From contig NZ_JBFAKK010000005.1 in the NCBI RefSeq assembly GCF_040655735.1, positions 124,001-188,000 of the forward strand: 64,000 nucleotides of DNA. The letters are read 5' to 3'. This DNA comes from Phytomonospora sp040655735 (GTDB taxonomy: Bacteria; Actinomycetota; Actinomycetes; Mycobacteriales; Micromonosporaceae). Each line of letters begins with the position of its first letter. Positions within the stretch are counted from its first letter, which is position 1. The notes beneath the pieces are model-generated. The model was not told the DNA's origin, searched no databases, and was given only the letters and a program-made list of their open reading frames with translations. The position numbers and the translations under genes are program-made. Of this stretch, positions 17,103-25,471 are shown piece after piece.

Positions 17103-17627
17103 TCAGCGCTCCTGGCCCCGCCGGCTCTCCACGTTGCGTCGCACCCGCGCTGACAGAACCGTCACGAAGGCGCTGACGAACACGACGTCGAAGATCATGT
17201 GCGCCGTCACCAGCAGGCGCGCGCTCTGGCCCTGGGCGTGCACGTCGCCGTACCCGACCGTCACCATCGTCGTCACCGTGAAATAGAGCGCGTCGGTGCG
17301 CGTCAACAGCCCCACGAACTCACTCGGCTGGGCCTTGGCGAGGAAGAAGTACGCGAAGGAGAAGGTGAACACCGTCAGCGCGACGAGGTAGAACAGCGAC
17401 TCCAGGCGCACCCCGCTGTCGTCGGAGGCGGTCACCTGCGCGCGGATCTGCCGCGCGAACAGCCACCCCAGCCCCGCGACGGCCAGCACGCACACCAGCC
17501 CGCGCGGGATGAACGCGGCGTCGTTGGCGTCGATGGGCAGCACGTAGAAGCCCACCAGCCCGGCGACCAGCACCAGCCCGACGCGCAGTCGGCGCCGACG
17601 CGCGCTGTCGTGCCTGCCTTTGAACAC
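17103..17627 (-). CDS. Potassium channel-like protein (ion channel 2 family)
   Basis: 174 residues with four predicted membrane helices. Between the last two lies the pore loop with the selectivity filter TVGYGD (within TTMVTVGYGDVHA), which is the hallmark of K+ channels. There is no cytoplasmic RCK or cyclic-nucleotide domain, so gating ligands are not evident. The two extra N-terminal helices and a basic N-terminus (FKGRHDSARRRRLR) are common in actinobacterial ion_trans_2 proteins. GTG start at 17627. A tetramer would conduct K+ through the cytoplasmic membrane. It appears to be a single-gene unit. Confidence 0.88.
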   Translation of the reverse strand: MFKGRHDSARRRRLRVGLVLVAGLVGFYVLPIDANDAAFIPRGLVCVLAVAGLGWLFARQIRAQVTASDDSGVRLESLFYLVALTVFTFSFAYFFLAKAQPSEFVGLLTRTDALYFTVTTMVTVGYGDVHAQGQSARLLVTAHMIFDVVFVSAFVTVLSARVRRNVESRRGQER

Positions 17628-17698
17628 CCGGGCCCCCGTTCCCGTCCTCCCTCCTATCTACTGCATGGAGGAGGGACGGGTGGGGTCCTTGGCGAACG

Positions 17699-19348
17699 TC
17701 AGGCCGTCGCCCGCGCCGCCGCGCGCCCGGCCTGGCGGCCCGAGAAGATGCAGCCGCCCAGGAACGTCCCCTCCAGCGAGCGGTAGCCGTGCATGCCGCC
17801 GCCCCCGAAGCCCGCGACCTCGCCGGCCGCGTAGAGGCCCGGCAGCGGCTCGCCGTCGGCGCGCAGCACGCGCGCGTCGAGGTCGGTCTCCAGGCCGCCG
17901 AGGGTCTTGCGGGTCAGGATGTTCAGCCGCACCGCGATCAGCGGGCCCGCCTTGGGGTCGAGGATGCGGTGCGGCGACGCGACCCGCACCAGCTTGTCGC
18001 CGCGGTAGTTGCGCGCACCCCGGATGGCGGTGACCTGGAGATCCTTGGTGAACTTGTGGCGCATCTCCCGGTCGCGCGCCTCGATCTGGCGGCGCAGGTC
18101 GGCCTCGTCGATCAGCGGCTCGGCCGTCAGGCCGTTCATTCCGCGCACGAGCTCGGTGAGGGTGTCGGCGACGATGAAGTCGGCGCCCTTCTGCTTGAAG
18201 GCCTCCACCGGCCCCGGCGCGCCCGCCCGCACCCGCTGAAGGACCTGCCGGACGCTCTTGCCGGTCAGGTCGGGGTTCTGCTCGGAGCCCGAGAGCGCGA
18301 ACTCCTTCTCGATGATCTTCTGCGTGAGCACGAACCACGTGTACTCGTGGCCGGTGCCCATGATGTGCTCCAGCGTGCCGAGCGTGTCGAAGCCCGGGAA
18401 CAGCGGCGGCGGCAGGCGCCGGCCCGTCGCGTCGAACCACAGGCTCGACGGCCCCGGCAGGATCCGGATGCCGTGCTCGGCCCAGACCGGCGCCCAGTTC
18501 TCGATGCCCTCGGTGTAGTGCCACATCCGGTCGGGGTTGATGAGGTTGCCGCCGGCCTTCTCGCTGATCGCGAGCATCCGCCCGTCGACGTGCTCCGGGA
18601 CGCCCGACAGCAGCCGCTTCGGCGGCGTGCCCAGGCGCTCGGGCCAGTTGCGGCGCACCAGCTCGTGGTTGCCGCCGATCCCGCCCGAGGTCACCACCAC
18701 GGCCTGCGCCGACAGGTCGAAGGAGCCGGACACCTCACGCGAGGAAGCCTCCCCGCGCCCGACCGCGCTGTCGGCGAGCACGCTTCCACGCACCCCCGTC
18801 ACCACGCCGTCGGAGAGCACCAGCTCGTCCACCTGATGCCGGAACGCCAGGGTCACCAGGCCCTTCGCGACCGCCTCGCGCACCCGCCGCTCGAACGGCG
18901 CCACCACGCCCGGGCCCGTGCCCCACGTGACGTGGAAACGCGGTACCGAGTTGCCGTGACCGTCGGCGAGATACCCGCCCCGCTCCGCCCAGCCCACCAC
19001 CGGGAAGAAACGCACACCCTGCGCGTGCAGCCACGGGCGCTTCTCGCCGGCGGCGAAGTCCACGTACGCCTCCGCCCACTTGCGCGGCCACGCGTCCTCC
19101 TCGCGGTCGAAACCCGCGCTGCCCAGCCAGTCCTGCCAGGCCAGGGCGTGCGAGTCGCGCACGCCCATCCGGCGCTGCTCCGGCGAGTCGACCAGGAACA
19201 GGCCGCCGAAGGACCAGTGCGCCTGGCCCCCCAGCGAGGCCTCCGGCTCCTGATCCAGGAGGATCACCTTCCGGCCGGCGTCGGCCAGCTCCGCCGTGGC
19301 GACCAACCCCGCCAGTCCGGCTCCGACCACAATGACGTCAGCGTCCAT
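17699..19348 (-). CDS. FAD-binding dehydrogenase, ketosteroid dehydrogenase-like
   Basis: 549 residues from ATG 19348. The N-terminal dinucleotide fold is DVIVVGAGLAGLVATAELADAG. The C-terminus has GLYAAGEVAGFGGGGMHGYRSLEG, typical of the FAD_binding_2 branch that includes 3-ketosteroid-1-dehydrogenases and fumarate-reductase-like enzymes. The segment TGHEYTWFVLTQKIIEKEF is conserved in a subgroup annotated only as FAD-binding dehydrogenase. It should oxidise an organic substrate next to a carbonyl or act as a C=C oxidoreductase; the substrate is unknown. It is divergent from dimethylargininase with 72 bases between starts. Confidence 0.88.
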   Translation of the reverse strand: MDADVIVVGAGLAGLVATAELADAGRKVILLDQEPEASLGGQAHWSFGGLFLVDSPEQRRMGVRDSHALAWQDWLGSAGFDREEDAWPRKWAEAYVDFAAGEKRPWLHAQGVRFFPVVGWAERGGYLADGHGNSVPRFHVTWGTGPGVVAPFERRVREAVAKGLVTLAFRHQVDELVLSDGVVTGVRGSVLADSAVGRGEASSREVSGSFDLSAQAVVVTSGGIGGNHELVRRNWPERLGTPPKRLLSGVPEHVDGRMLAISEKAGGNLINPDRMWHYTEGIENWAPVWAEHGIRILPGPSSLWFDATGRRLPPPLFPGFDTLGTLEHIMGTGHEYTWFVLTQKIIEKEFALSGSEQNPDLTGKSVRQVLQRVRAGAPGPVEAFKQKGADFIVADTLTELVRGMNGLTAEPLIDEADLRRQIEARDREMRHKFTKDLQVTAIRGARNYRGDKLVRVASPHRILDPKAGPLIAVRLNILTRKTLGGLETDLDARVLRADGEPLPGLYAAGEVAGFGGGGMHGYRSLEGTFLGGCIFSGRQAGRAAARATA

Positions 19349-19420
19349 GTGCCGCCTCCCTATCTGTGCGCAGAGATTTACCACAGGAACGGCCCCCGCA
19401 CCAAGCAGTGAGGAGTTTCG

Positions 19421-20200
19421 ATGACAAGCCGACTCGCGCTCGTCCGGCGACCCGGGCCCCGCCTCACCGAAGGCATCGTCACCCACCTCGAACGCACCCC
19501 CGTCGACGCCGGCCTCGCCGCCGCCCAGTGGGACGCCTACGTCGAAGCCCTCACCGCCAACGGCTGGACGACCCTCGAAGCGGCGCCCGCCGACGACTGC
19601 CCCGACGGCGTGTTCGTCGAGGACACCGTGGTCATGTTCCGCAACGTCGCCGTCATCACCCGACCCGGCGCCGTGGCGCGGCGGCCCGAAACCCCCGCCG
19701 TCCGCGCGGCCCTGGAAGACCTCGGTTGCCCCGTCGCCGAGCTACGGGGGCCCGCCACCCTCGACGGCGGCGACGTCCTCAAAGTCGGCGACACCGTTTA
19801 TGTGGGCCGCGGCGGGCGCACCAACGCCGCCGGCGTCGCCGCCCTCCGCGCACTGCTCACCCCACTCGGCGCCCACGTCATCGCCGTCCCCCTCACCGAC
19901 ACCCTCCACCTCAAATCCGCCTACACCGCACTCCCCGACGGCACCGTCATCGGCCACACCCCCCACAACCCCCTCTTCCCTCACTACCTGCGAGTGCCGG
20001 AGGAGAGTGGAGCCCACGTCGTCGATCTGGGGAACGGCCGGCTCCTCATCGCCACCTCCGCACCCCACACCACAGACCTCCTCGCCGACCTCGGCTACAC
20101 ACCCGTCCCCGTCGACATCAGCGAGTACGAAAAGCTCGAAGGCTGCGTGACCTGCCTCTCCGTACGCCTCCGCGCACAGCACCACCACGCCGAAAGATGA
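19421..20200 (+). CDS. ddaH: N(G),N(G)-dimethylarginine dimethylaminohydrolase
   Basis: 259 residues of the arginine-deiminase fold. Recognised motifs are FVEDTVV (residues 65-71), TLDGGDVL (113-120), the catalytic His in TLHLKS (H163) and the C-terminal EGCVTCLSV, where C245 is the probable nucleophile. The enzyme hydrolyses methylated arginines, or arginine-like substrates, to citrulline and an amine. Length and motif spacing match bacterial DDAH closely (His at 162 in the Pseudomonas enzyme). ATG at 19421 with GAGGAG upstream. It lies 28 bases before the tRNA-Arg gene. Confidence 0.92.
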   Translation: MTSRLALVRRPGPRLTEGIVTHLERTPVDAGLAAAQWDAYVEALTANGWTTLEAAPADDCPDGVFVEDTVVMFRNVAVITRPGAVARRPETPAVRAALEDLGCPVAELRGPATLDGGDVLKVGDTVYVGRGGRTNAAGVAALRALLTPLGAHVIAVPLTDTLHLKSAYTALPDGTVIGHTPHNPLFPHYLRVPEESGAHVVDLGNGRLLIATSAPHTTDLLADLGYTPVPVDISEYEKLEGCVTCLSVRLRAQHHHAER

Positions 20201-20228
20201 CCCACAAGCCCAGTTAGACTGACCGCGC

Positions 20229-20301
20229 GCCCTCGTAGCTCAGGGGATAGAGCATCGGTTTCCTAAACCGTGTGTCGCAGGTTCGAATCCTGCCGGGGGC
20301 A
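20229..20301 (+). tRNA. tRNA-Arg (anticodon CCT)
   Basis: A 73-base cloverleaf. Acceptor GCCCTCG (20229-20235) pairs with CGGGGGC (20294-20300), with one T-G pair. D-arm TAGCTCAGGGGATAGAGCA, anticodon loop TTCCTAA giving anticodon CCT (reads AGG), T-arm GCAGGTTCGAATCCTGC and discriminator A at 20301 are all present. The 3' CCA is not encoded. tRNA-Arg genes are frequent integration sites in actinomycetes, and the gene content becomes accessory immediately to its right, but I found no second copy of its 3' end in the window. Confidence 0.97.
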
Positions 20302-20332
20302 CGGCGCTGCCTTGTGCTCGCTTCGCTCGCAC

Positions 20333-20355
20333 GGTGGGGAGACTCCGTCTCCACC
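20333..20355 (+). terminator. Imperfect hairpin after tRNA-Arg
   Basis: GGTGG and CACC/GTCTC arms form a nine-bp stem with a two-base bulge around a TCC loop (20333-20343 with 20347-20355). The position 30 bases after the tRNA suits a terminator. Confidence 0.4.
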
Positions 20356-20435
20356 CACGCCCCCTCTGGCTGGGGTTGCGGGTGGTGGGGTGCCCCGGCC
20401 GGCGGCGATTCTCTGCTGACCTCGTCCTTCAGGCC

Positions 20436-21014
20436 CTACTCATCTGCCTGGTGTCGTGTCTTTTCCCAGGCGAGTGGGTCGCTGTCGATGACTTCTTGCG
20501 CGATGGCGCGTGCGCTCGCGGTCTTCAGGGCGGCGAGGCTGCTGTCGATCCAGCGTCCGACGGTGGAGACACCTTGGTGGCCGTACTCGACCGCCTGGAT
20601 CAGGCACTCGAGCTTGTCGGCGTCGCGGGCGCACACTGCTTCGAGGGTCTCCCCGGCTTCGAACTCGGTGATCGCGTCGCGGATCGTCGTGGCGACGGGC
20701 TCGGGGCAGCCGGCGGTCTGGTCACGGGTTATCGCCTCGGGGGTGGCGGCCGTGAGGTAGTCGCGGCCGATCTTGGGGATGTCGCCGATGCGCGTCTCAG
20801 GTGTGTCGTGGAGCGTGCAGAGCATTGCCGTCCTCGCGGGGTCGGCGCCTTCGAGGCTGGCGATGACCATTCCCGTGACCGAGGTGCGCCAGCTGTGTTC
20901 GGCGATGCTCTCCGGGTCCCTGATGCCTGCGATCCACCAGCCTGAGCGACGCGCGCGCTTGAGGAGACCGAGTTCCAGCAGATAGTTCGCGGTTCCGGCG
21001 GTGGGATCAGTCAT
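20436..21014 (-). CDS. HD-domain phosphohydrolase (HDDC2/YfbR-like)
   Basis: 192 residues from ATG 21014 (an ATG at 21029 would add five). Metal-binding residues of the HD fold are visible: His in ESIAEHSWRT, HD in CTLHDTPETRIGDIPK and the distal Asp in ARDADKLECLIQA. This pattern and length match HDDC2/YfbR proteins, which remove the 5'-phosphate from deoxynucleoside monophosphates. It overlaps the end of a small upstream frame by eight bases, so the two are probably one transcript. It is the first gene of the accessory stretch beside tRNA-Arg. Confidence 0.88.
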   Translation of the reverse strand: MTDPTAGTANYLLELGLLKRARRSGWWIAGIRDPESIAEHSWRTSVTGMVIASLEGADPARTAMLCTLHDTPETRIGDIPKIGRDYLTAATPEAITRDQTAGCPEPVATTIRDAITEFEAGETLEAVCARDADKLECLIQAVEYGHQGVSTVGRWIDSSLAALKTASARAIAQEVIDSDPLAWEKTRHQADE

Positions 21015-21207
21015 GCCTGCTCGCTCCATTTCCGGGTACGAGGTCGGCGAGGACCCCGGCGATCGAGCGTAGTGCTCGGCGGGCCTGGGCGGACACCCGG
21101 TCAGATTCTTCGAGCGGCGGAATACGTTCGAGCAGCGAAGAGGTCGTCTCGGGATCGTCGATCACGAGGCCGCGTTGCGAGCGAAGCAGAAGCCACAGGT
21201 GCTGCAC
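21007..21207 (-). CDS. Small ORF, possibly 5'-truncated, upstream of the HD gene
   Basis: 66 residues from GTG 21207, ending eight bases inside the HD gene start. The product includes DDPETTSSLLERIPPLEESD and looks like genuine protein. The same frame stays open upstream to 21303 and reads as plausible protein there too (ADPVYGEVVDHRALALRDVQ), yet no ATG, GTG or TTG occurs in that extension. This suggests the gene lost its 5' end, perhaps by a recombination event next to the toxin-like gene. Codon use is less GC-rich than in neighbours. No family recognised; an immunity or antitoxin role is possible but unsupported. Confidence 0.4.
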   Translation of the reverse strand: MQHLWLLLRSQRGLVIDDPETTSSLLERIPPLEESDRVSAQARRALRSIAGVLADLVPGNGASRHD

Positions 21208-21468
21208 ATCCCGGAGGGCAAGCGCCCGGTGGTCTACAACCTCGCCGTAGACCGGGTCCGCCCGGATCGGGACAGGATGAACAGCTAACGGTGGTCTTGC
21301 TGGTCAGGCCGAGACGTCGTTGGGGGCGGCTCGTTGTTGCCTTCACCGCGTGGTGGCCGAGCGGGTGGTGCTCTTCCAGGCCAGCCCCGACCGGGTGACA
21401 CAGCCGACTCCGGTACCGGCGCAGGCCGGGGGGCTGGACCGGCGATGAGGTTGGGTCTGACGAGGGGC

Positions 21469-23874
21469 TCAGTACAGCGACCGGTACACCAGCACCCCCA
21501 GCGGGTTCTCACCCGTCGGCTTCCCGGTGCGGGTCCCGTCCCAGTCGCCGATCTCCAGCGTCTCCGAGGGAAGCACACCCGGCTCGGTCAGCACCTCACC
21601 GAGCGGGAAGCCGAGGACGACATCGGCGTACGCGCCCGTCTCCAGCAGTTTCTGCCGGTACCACTCCAGCTCACCCGGGCCCTTGTACGCCTCGCTCTCG
21701 GACTTCATCTCCCAGATGTGCAGGACGTTGTTGTCGTCGAGCACCCAGTTGTCGATCTTGCCGATGTTCCCGGTTCCCTTTTTGCTTCCGCCCGGGACGA
21801 TCAGCTCACGTACTCCGACGGTCCCGGTCAGTCCGTTGGCCTCCAGGTGCTCCTTGATGAACTCGGTGGCCTTGTCGCGCGCCTTGTCGTGACGCGGGGT
21901 CTTCAGCTTCGCGGGGTCGGTCTCGGGGGCGCAGAAGTCCTCTGTGGCCAGCTGATGCTCGCCGAGCTTGTTGTCGATGAGCAGGGCGGCCAGCCCGTCT
22001 CCGCCGTCACGGCAGATCTTGATCCCGCCGTTCTTCTTGTGGAGATCGCGTTGCAGCTCGGGCCAGTCCTCGTTCCAGAGCGAGTCGGCGCCCTCACCCC
22101 AGGCCCGCTCGACCCTGATACGCACAATCCCCTTCACGTCCGCATCGAGCAGGTCGGTCGCGTCGTTGAGTGCGCCGGCCAGCTCGGCGGCAGTGCTCGC
22201 GGTGGTCAGGACATAGCGGTAGAGGTCCCCGCCGGAGTCGAGCCCGACGACCCACGGCCCGCCCTTCGAGGCGTTCGGCGCGGTCAGGGTTACGGTGCCG
22301 CCGGGTGCCCGGTCGAGGAGATCGCGGGTGAAGTCGACGGCCTCCACGACCCGCATCATGTCCTCGTACGTCCGGGCCGCCGCCAGGCTCTCGGCGATCG
22401 TCCCGATCCCCTGGAAGCGGGCGCCGGCGGCGTTGAGGTGGAACAGTGCAGGCTGGAGCCGGTACTCCTCCACCTTCGCCATCGCGTCATTGACGGCCGG
22501 ACCGTCGAGGCCCGCGTCGAGCATCCGGTTCATCGCGTCGACCGCGAAGGGGACATACGCCTTGTCCAGGCTCGGCAGGGCCTTCGCCGGATCGACGCCC
22601 TTCCCCAGCAGCCGTTCGTACGGCTTGGAATCCGGTCCGTACAGCTCCTGGCAGTAGGCGCCGGCGATGACCGTGACCTGGATGGTCCCGCCAGGAGGAG
22701 CGGGGTTGGGTGCACTGAACTCCGCGGTCGTGCTCGCCCCTGGGGCGAGCTGCCCGATCGGGCGCGGCATCGGCGGCACCACCGGGATCGCGCCGGAGTA
22801 GACGGTGCCGGTCCCGGGCGCGTTGCCGGTGTTGGTGGTGGTGACCGACCACGAGCAGGTCGGGGTGTTGCAGTCGCTGGAGTTCAGCTCGGTCTCGAAC
22901 CGGGGCTGCTCGGGCGGTAGGTCGGCGGTGCTCGGGGGAGCCGCGCCGCTCGCACCGGGCTGGTCGGTGGTCTTGGGCATCCCCGGCGGTGTGGTGCCCT
23001 TGCCCCGCATCGCCGCGTCGGAGTCCGTCCGCGCTTTCGCGGCACCGGAGGCGTCCTCAGGATCGGGCGTCAGCGCGATGGAGGCGCTGCCGGGACCGTC
23101 CTTGACGTGCTCCGTCAGTCCTACGGGGACGATGTGCGCTCCGGGGCCTATGGCGGCCGACGGGTGCAAGCCGCCGGAGTCGATGGGGCCCGCCAGCGAA
23201 ACCACGCGCACCGGGGCGTCGCGGGTGAGCTGGAGCTCCCAGTCGCCGGAGACGATGGTGGTCACCGCGCTCCCGTCCACGATCGTGTCGTGGTCGACGG
23301 GCTCGCCGTGCCCGGAGACCGCGCGGACCAGGTCAGCTAGCGCCGCCGGACTCAGCGAAGACGCGACGTCGAGCGGGAAGGCCATGGCCGCCTCCGGCCG
23401 CACCCAGTGGTCGCGGACACGGCTGACCCGGTCCGGCGCCCGCGACAGCCACCACTCGGCGTTGCCATAGACGGCCGAACCGTCGGGGGTGGCCATGAGC
23501 GCGGCGGTGCCAGAGCCGGGATCATCGACGGTCCCGGAGGCGTAGCCGTCGGCGGTCACGGTGAACGTCCCCGACACCTCGTGTCCCCCGGCGCTGTAGA
23601 CGTAGCCAAGCCGCACGGCCGGTGCGGCATCGAGGACATCGGCGGCACCGGCGACGAACTGCGTGGCCGGCCCCCACGGCTTCCAGGCGATCAGGCCGGT
23701 GAGCCCGATGCACGCCAGCAGCACCCCGACGACGGCGAGGGCGTGCCAGCGCGTCAGTCGGATGCTCGGGGGATCGGTGGGCGGAGGCGGTGGGGACCAG
23801 GGACGCGGTGCGGGAGTCGGGGGCGGGCCTACCGGCCAGATTGGACGGGGCCGATCAGGGTACCGGGGATCCAC
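21469..23874 (-). CDS. Membrane-anchored toxin-like protein with nuclease-like C-terminus
   Basis: 801 residues from GTG 23874, chosen because GAGGAGG lies six bases upstream. Order: a Pro-rich cytoplasmic start (1-40), a membrane helix (about 44-64), a beta-rich domain resembling LppX-type lipoprotein folds (about 85-190), a Pro/Ser/Thr linker, an Ig-like domain with C335 and C340 (about 330-410), a helical region, and a C-terminal domain. The last holds KIDNWVLDD then HIWEMKSES: D708, E722-x-K724 and Q741 fit the D-(E)xK-Q pattern of PD-(D/E)XK nucleases found in polymorphic toxins. Function is inferred; no certain immunity gene is adjacent. A 12-bp inverted repeat lies about 200 bases upstream. 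Confidence 0.72.
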   Translation of the reverse strand: MDPRYPDRPRPIWPVGPPPTPAPRPWSPPPPPTDPPSIRLTRWHALAVVGVLLACIGLTGLIAWKPWGPATQFVAGAADVLDAAPAVRLGYVYSAGGHEVSGTFTVTADGYASGTVDDPGSGTAALMATPDGSAVYGNAEWWLSRAPDRVSRVRDHWVRPEAAMAFPLDVASSLSPAALADLVRAVSGHGEPVDHDTIVDGSAVTTIVSGDWELQLTRDAPVRVVSLAGPIDSGGLHPSAAIGPGAHIVPVGLTEHVKDGPGSASIALTPDPEDASGAAKARTDSDAAMRGKGTTPPGMPKTTDQPGASGAAPPSTADLPPEQPRFETELNSSDCNTPTCSWSVTTTNTGNAPGTGTVYSGAIPVVPPMPRPIGQLAPGASTTAEFSAPNPAPPGGTIQVTVIAGAYCQELYGPDSKPYERLLGKGVDPAKALPSLDKAYVPFAVDAMNRMLDAGLDGPAVNDAMAKVEEYRLQPALFHLNAAGARFQGIGTIAESLAAARTYEDMMRVVEAVDFTRDLLDRAPGGTVTLTAPNASKGGPWVVGLDSGGDLYRYVLTTASTAAELAGALNDATDLLDADVKGIVRIRVERAWGEGADSLWNEDWPELQRDLHKKNGGIKICRDGGDGLAALLIDNKLGEHQLATEDFCAPETDPAKLKTPRHDKARDKATEFIKEHLEANGLTGTVGVRELIVPGGSKKGTGNIGKIDNWVLDDNNVLHIWEMKSESEAYKGPGELEWYRQKLLETGAYADVVLGFPLGEVLTEPGVLPSETLEIGDWDGTRTGKPTGENPLGVLVYRSLY

Positions 23875-24343
23875 AGAGGTCCTCCTCGCATTGGCCGACG
23901 TGACCGGCGTCCTGGCACCCCCGCACGCCGATCGTCGTCCCGGGCGCGGTTGTGGCGGAACCGGTGCCGGTCGTGCGGAGGATGCTTCTAGACCGTCGAT
24001 CGATATGTCAACAAACGACGACGGGAGGAGGGCCGGGGACCTTGGGGCGAACTGACCCCGGTATTCCCGCGACGACACCGTTGTCCCTGGTGTCGTCGCG
24101 GTGGCGGACTTTCCGTCGACCTTTGAGGGCCCGGGGCATTGATGACGGTCTGTCAGAATTCCGACGGGACGCGCCAGCACGGACGACACCCGTGGGAGGA
24201 GGCCCTGCCAGTCAGGGCCGCCGTCCGAATGGGATCAGCGATGAGGAGGATTTGCCGAGCCGGCGATAGAAACGGGACACTGTCGCGCGTCGGGCTGTTC
24301 GGCCGATGGTGATCGAGGTGGCCGGTCGCGCAAGGTCATCGCC
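23875..24343. other. Intergenic region between toxin-like and pentapeptide-repeat genes
   Basis: 469 bases separate the two divergent genes. I see no convincing gene here. It holds a 12-bp inverted repeat (24068-24100) and a smaller GGCCCTG/CAGGGCC hairpin at about 24203-24221. The minus-strand frame of the toxin-like gene stays open to 24189, but the Shine-Dalgarno at the GTG of 23874 argues against a longer product. Promoters for both genes should be in this stretch. Confidence 0.5.
24068..24100. promoter_or_regulatory. 12-bp inverted repeat upstream of toxin-like gene
   Basis: CGCGACGACACC (24068-24079) pairs perfectly with GGTGTCGTCGCG (24089-24100) around a nine-base loop. It lies within the divergent intergenic region, 194 bases from the toxin-like start and 243 bases from the pentapeptide gene start. 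It could be an operator, an attenuator for the leftward transcript or an old terminator. Confidence 0.4.
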
Positions 24344-25471
24344 ATGGCTCAGTGGGAGAAACGGCCGCCGGGACACGACCACCGCGTCGAGGTCGCCGAC
24401 GACACCCGCGTCACCGAGCTGTACCTGAAAGCCGTCGACCAGTTCGGCAGCGACGAACCCGCCGTCCGCCTCGGCGGTGTGCACGCCCTCGACCGGCTCG
24501 GCCGCGAACACCCCGAACACCGCCAGGTCATCGTCAACCTCTGGTGCTCCTACCTGCGCATGACCAACCCTCAGCCCACCAACCCCGGCCCAAACGATGC
24601 CCCCGAACCACCCCGCGAAACCACCGTCAGCAGCGAAGAACAGCACGTCCAGACCACCATCGCCGAACTCCTCACCGCACGCCTGCGCGACCCGCGCCCC
24701 CACGCCGAACGCAACCCTCGCATCACCCCACCCCCGGTGACACCCACCTTCTGGGGCCCTCTCGACATCGACCTCAGCAACACCCGCCTACCGGCCGTCG
24801 ACCTGAGCGACTGCTGGATCGCCACCGCCACCTTCACCAACACCACCTTCACCACCGACGCCAGGTTCAGAGGGACGGTGTTCACCGACGACGCGGGGTT
24901 CGGCGGGGCGGTGTTCACCGGTTACGCCGGGTTCGGCGGGGCGATATTCACCGACGGCGTTTGGTTCGGCGGGGCGGTGTTCACCGGCTACGCGGGGTTC
25001 GATGGGGCGGTGTTCACCGGCGGCGCCTCGTTCGCCGAGGCGGTGTTCATCGGTCGCGCGGGGTTCGTCGAGGCGGTGTTCACCGGCGGCGCCTGGTTCG
25101 GCAGTGCGGTGTTCACCGACGACGCCGCGTTCGGCGGGACGGTGGTCACCGGCCGCACCTGGTTCAACGCGGCGGTGTTCACCGGCCATGCCTGGTTCGT
25201 CGGGGCGACGTTCACCGGCCGTGCGGACTTCTCCGGGGCGGTGTTCACCGGCGGCGCGGGGTTTATCGGGGCGGTGTTCACCGGCGGCGCCGGGTTCGGC
25301 GGGGCGATGTTCACCGGGCGCGCCGCCGGGTTCGGCGAGGCGATCTTCACCGACGACGCCGGGTTCGACACGGCGGTGTTCACCGACAATGCCAGTACCG
25401 ATGGCCTGATGCTGCTGTGGCAGGACCCCGAGACCGAAACCGCGGCCGCCGAGGACGCCGTCGGTGGCTGA
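24344..25471 (+). CDS. Pentapeptide-repeat protein
   Basis: 375 residues. The N-terminal part has VTELYLKAVDQFGSDEPAVRLGGVHALDRLGRE, the helical module found before many actinobacterial pentapeptide-repeat domains, but without the membrane helices that usually precede it. A Pro-rich linker leads to about 15 tandem units of 11 residues of the form AVFTGxAGFGG (about residues 170-350). Phe spacing alternates 5 and 6, as in the Pentapeptide_3 family, and should form a right-handed quadrilateral beta helix. One unit is 12 residues long (GRAAGFGE). Some such proteins mimic DNA and protect gyrase; here the role is unknown. ATG 24344 with AAGGT upstream. Confidence 0.88.
   Translation: MAQWEKRPPGHDHRVEVADDTRVTELYLKAVDQFGSDEPAVRLGGVHALDRLGREHPEHRQVIVNLWCSYLRMTNPQPTNPGPNDAPEPPRETTVSSEEQHVQTTIAELLTARLRDPRPHAERNPRITPPPVTPTFWGPLDIDLSNTRLPAVDLSDCWIATATFTNTTFTTDARFRGTVFTDDAGFGGAVFTGYAGFGGAIFTDGVWFGGAVFTGYAGFDGAVFTGGASFAEAVFIGRAGFVEAVFTGGAWFGSAVFTDDAAFGGTVVTGRTWFNAAVFTGHAWFVGATFTGRADFSGAVFTGGAGFIGAVFTGGAGFGGAMFTGRAAGFGEAIFTDDAGFDTAVFTDNASTDGLMLLWQDPETETAAAEDAVGG
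24859..25398 (+). repeat. Tandem 33-bp repeats encoding the beta-helix units
   Basis: About fifteen direct repeats of 33 bases share a core close to GCGGTGTTCACCGGC followed by a GGGTTC-type segment. They encode the 11-residue units of the pentapeptide-repeat protein. The near-identity at DNA level suggests recent expansion and possible copy-number variation between strains. Confidence 0.85.
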
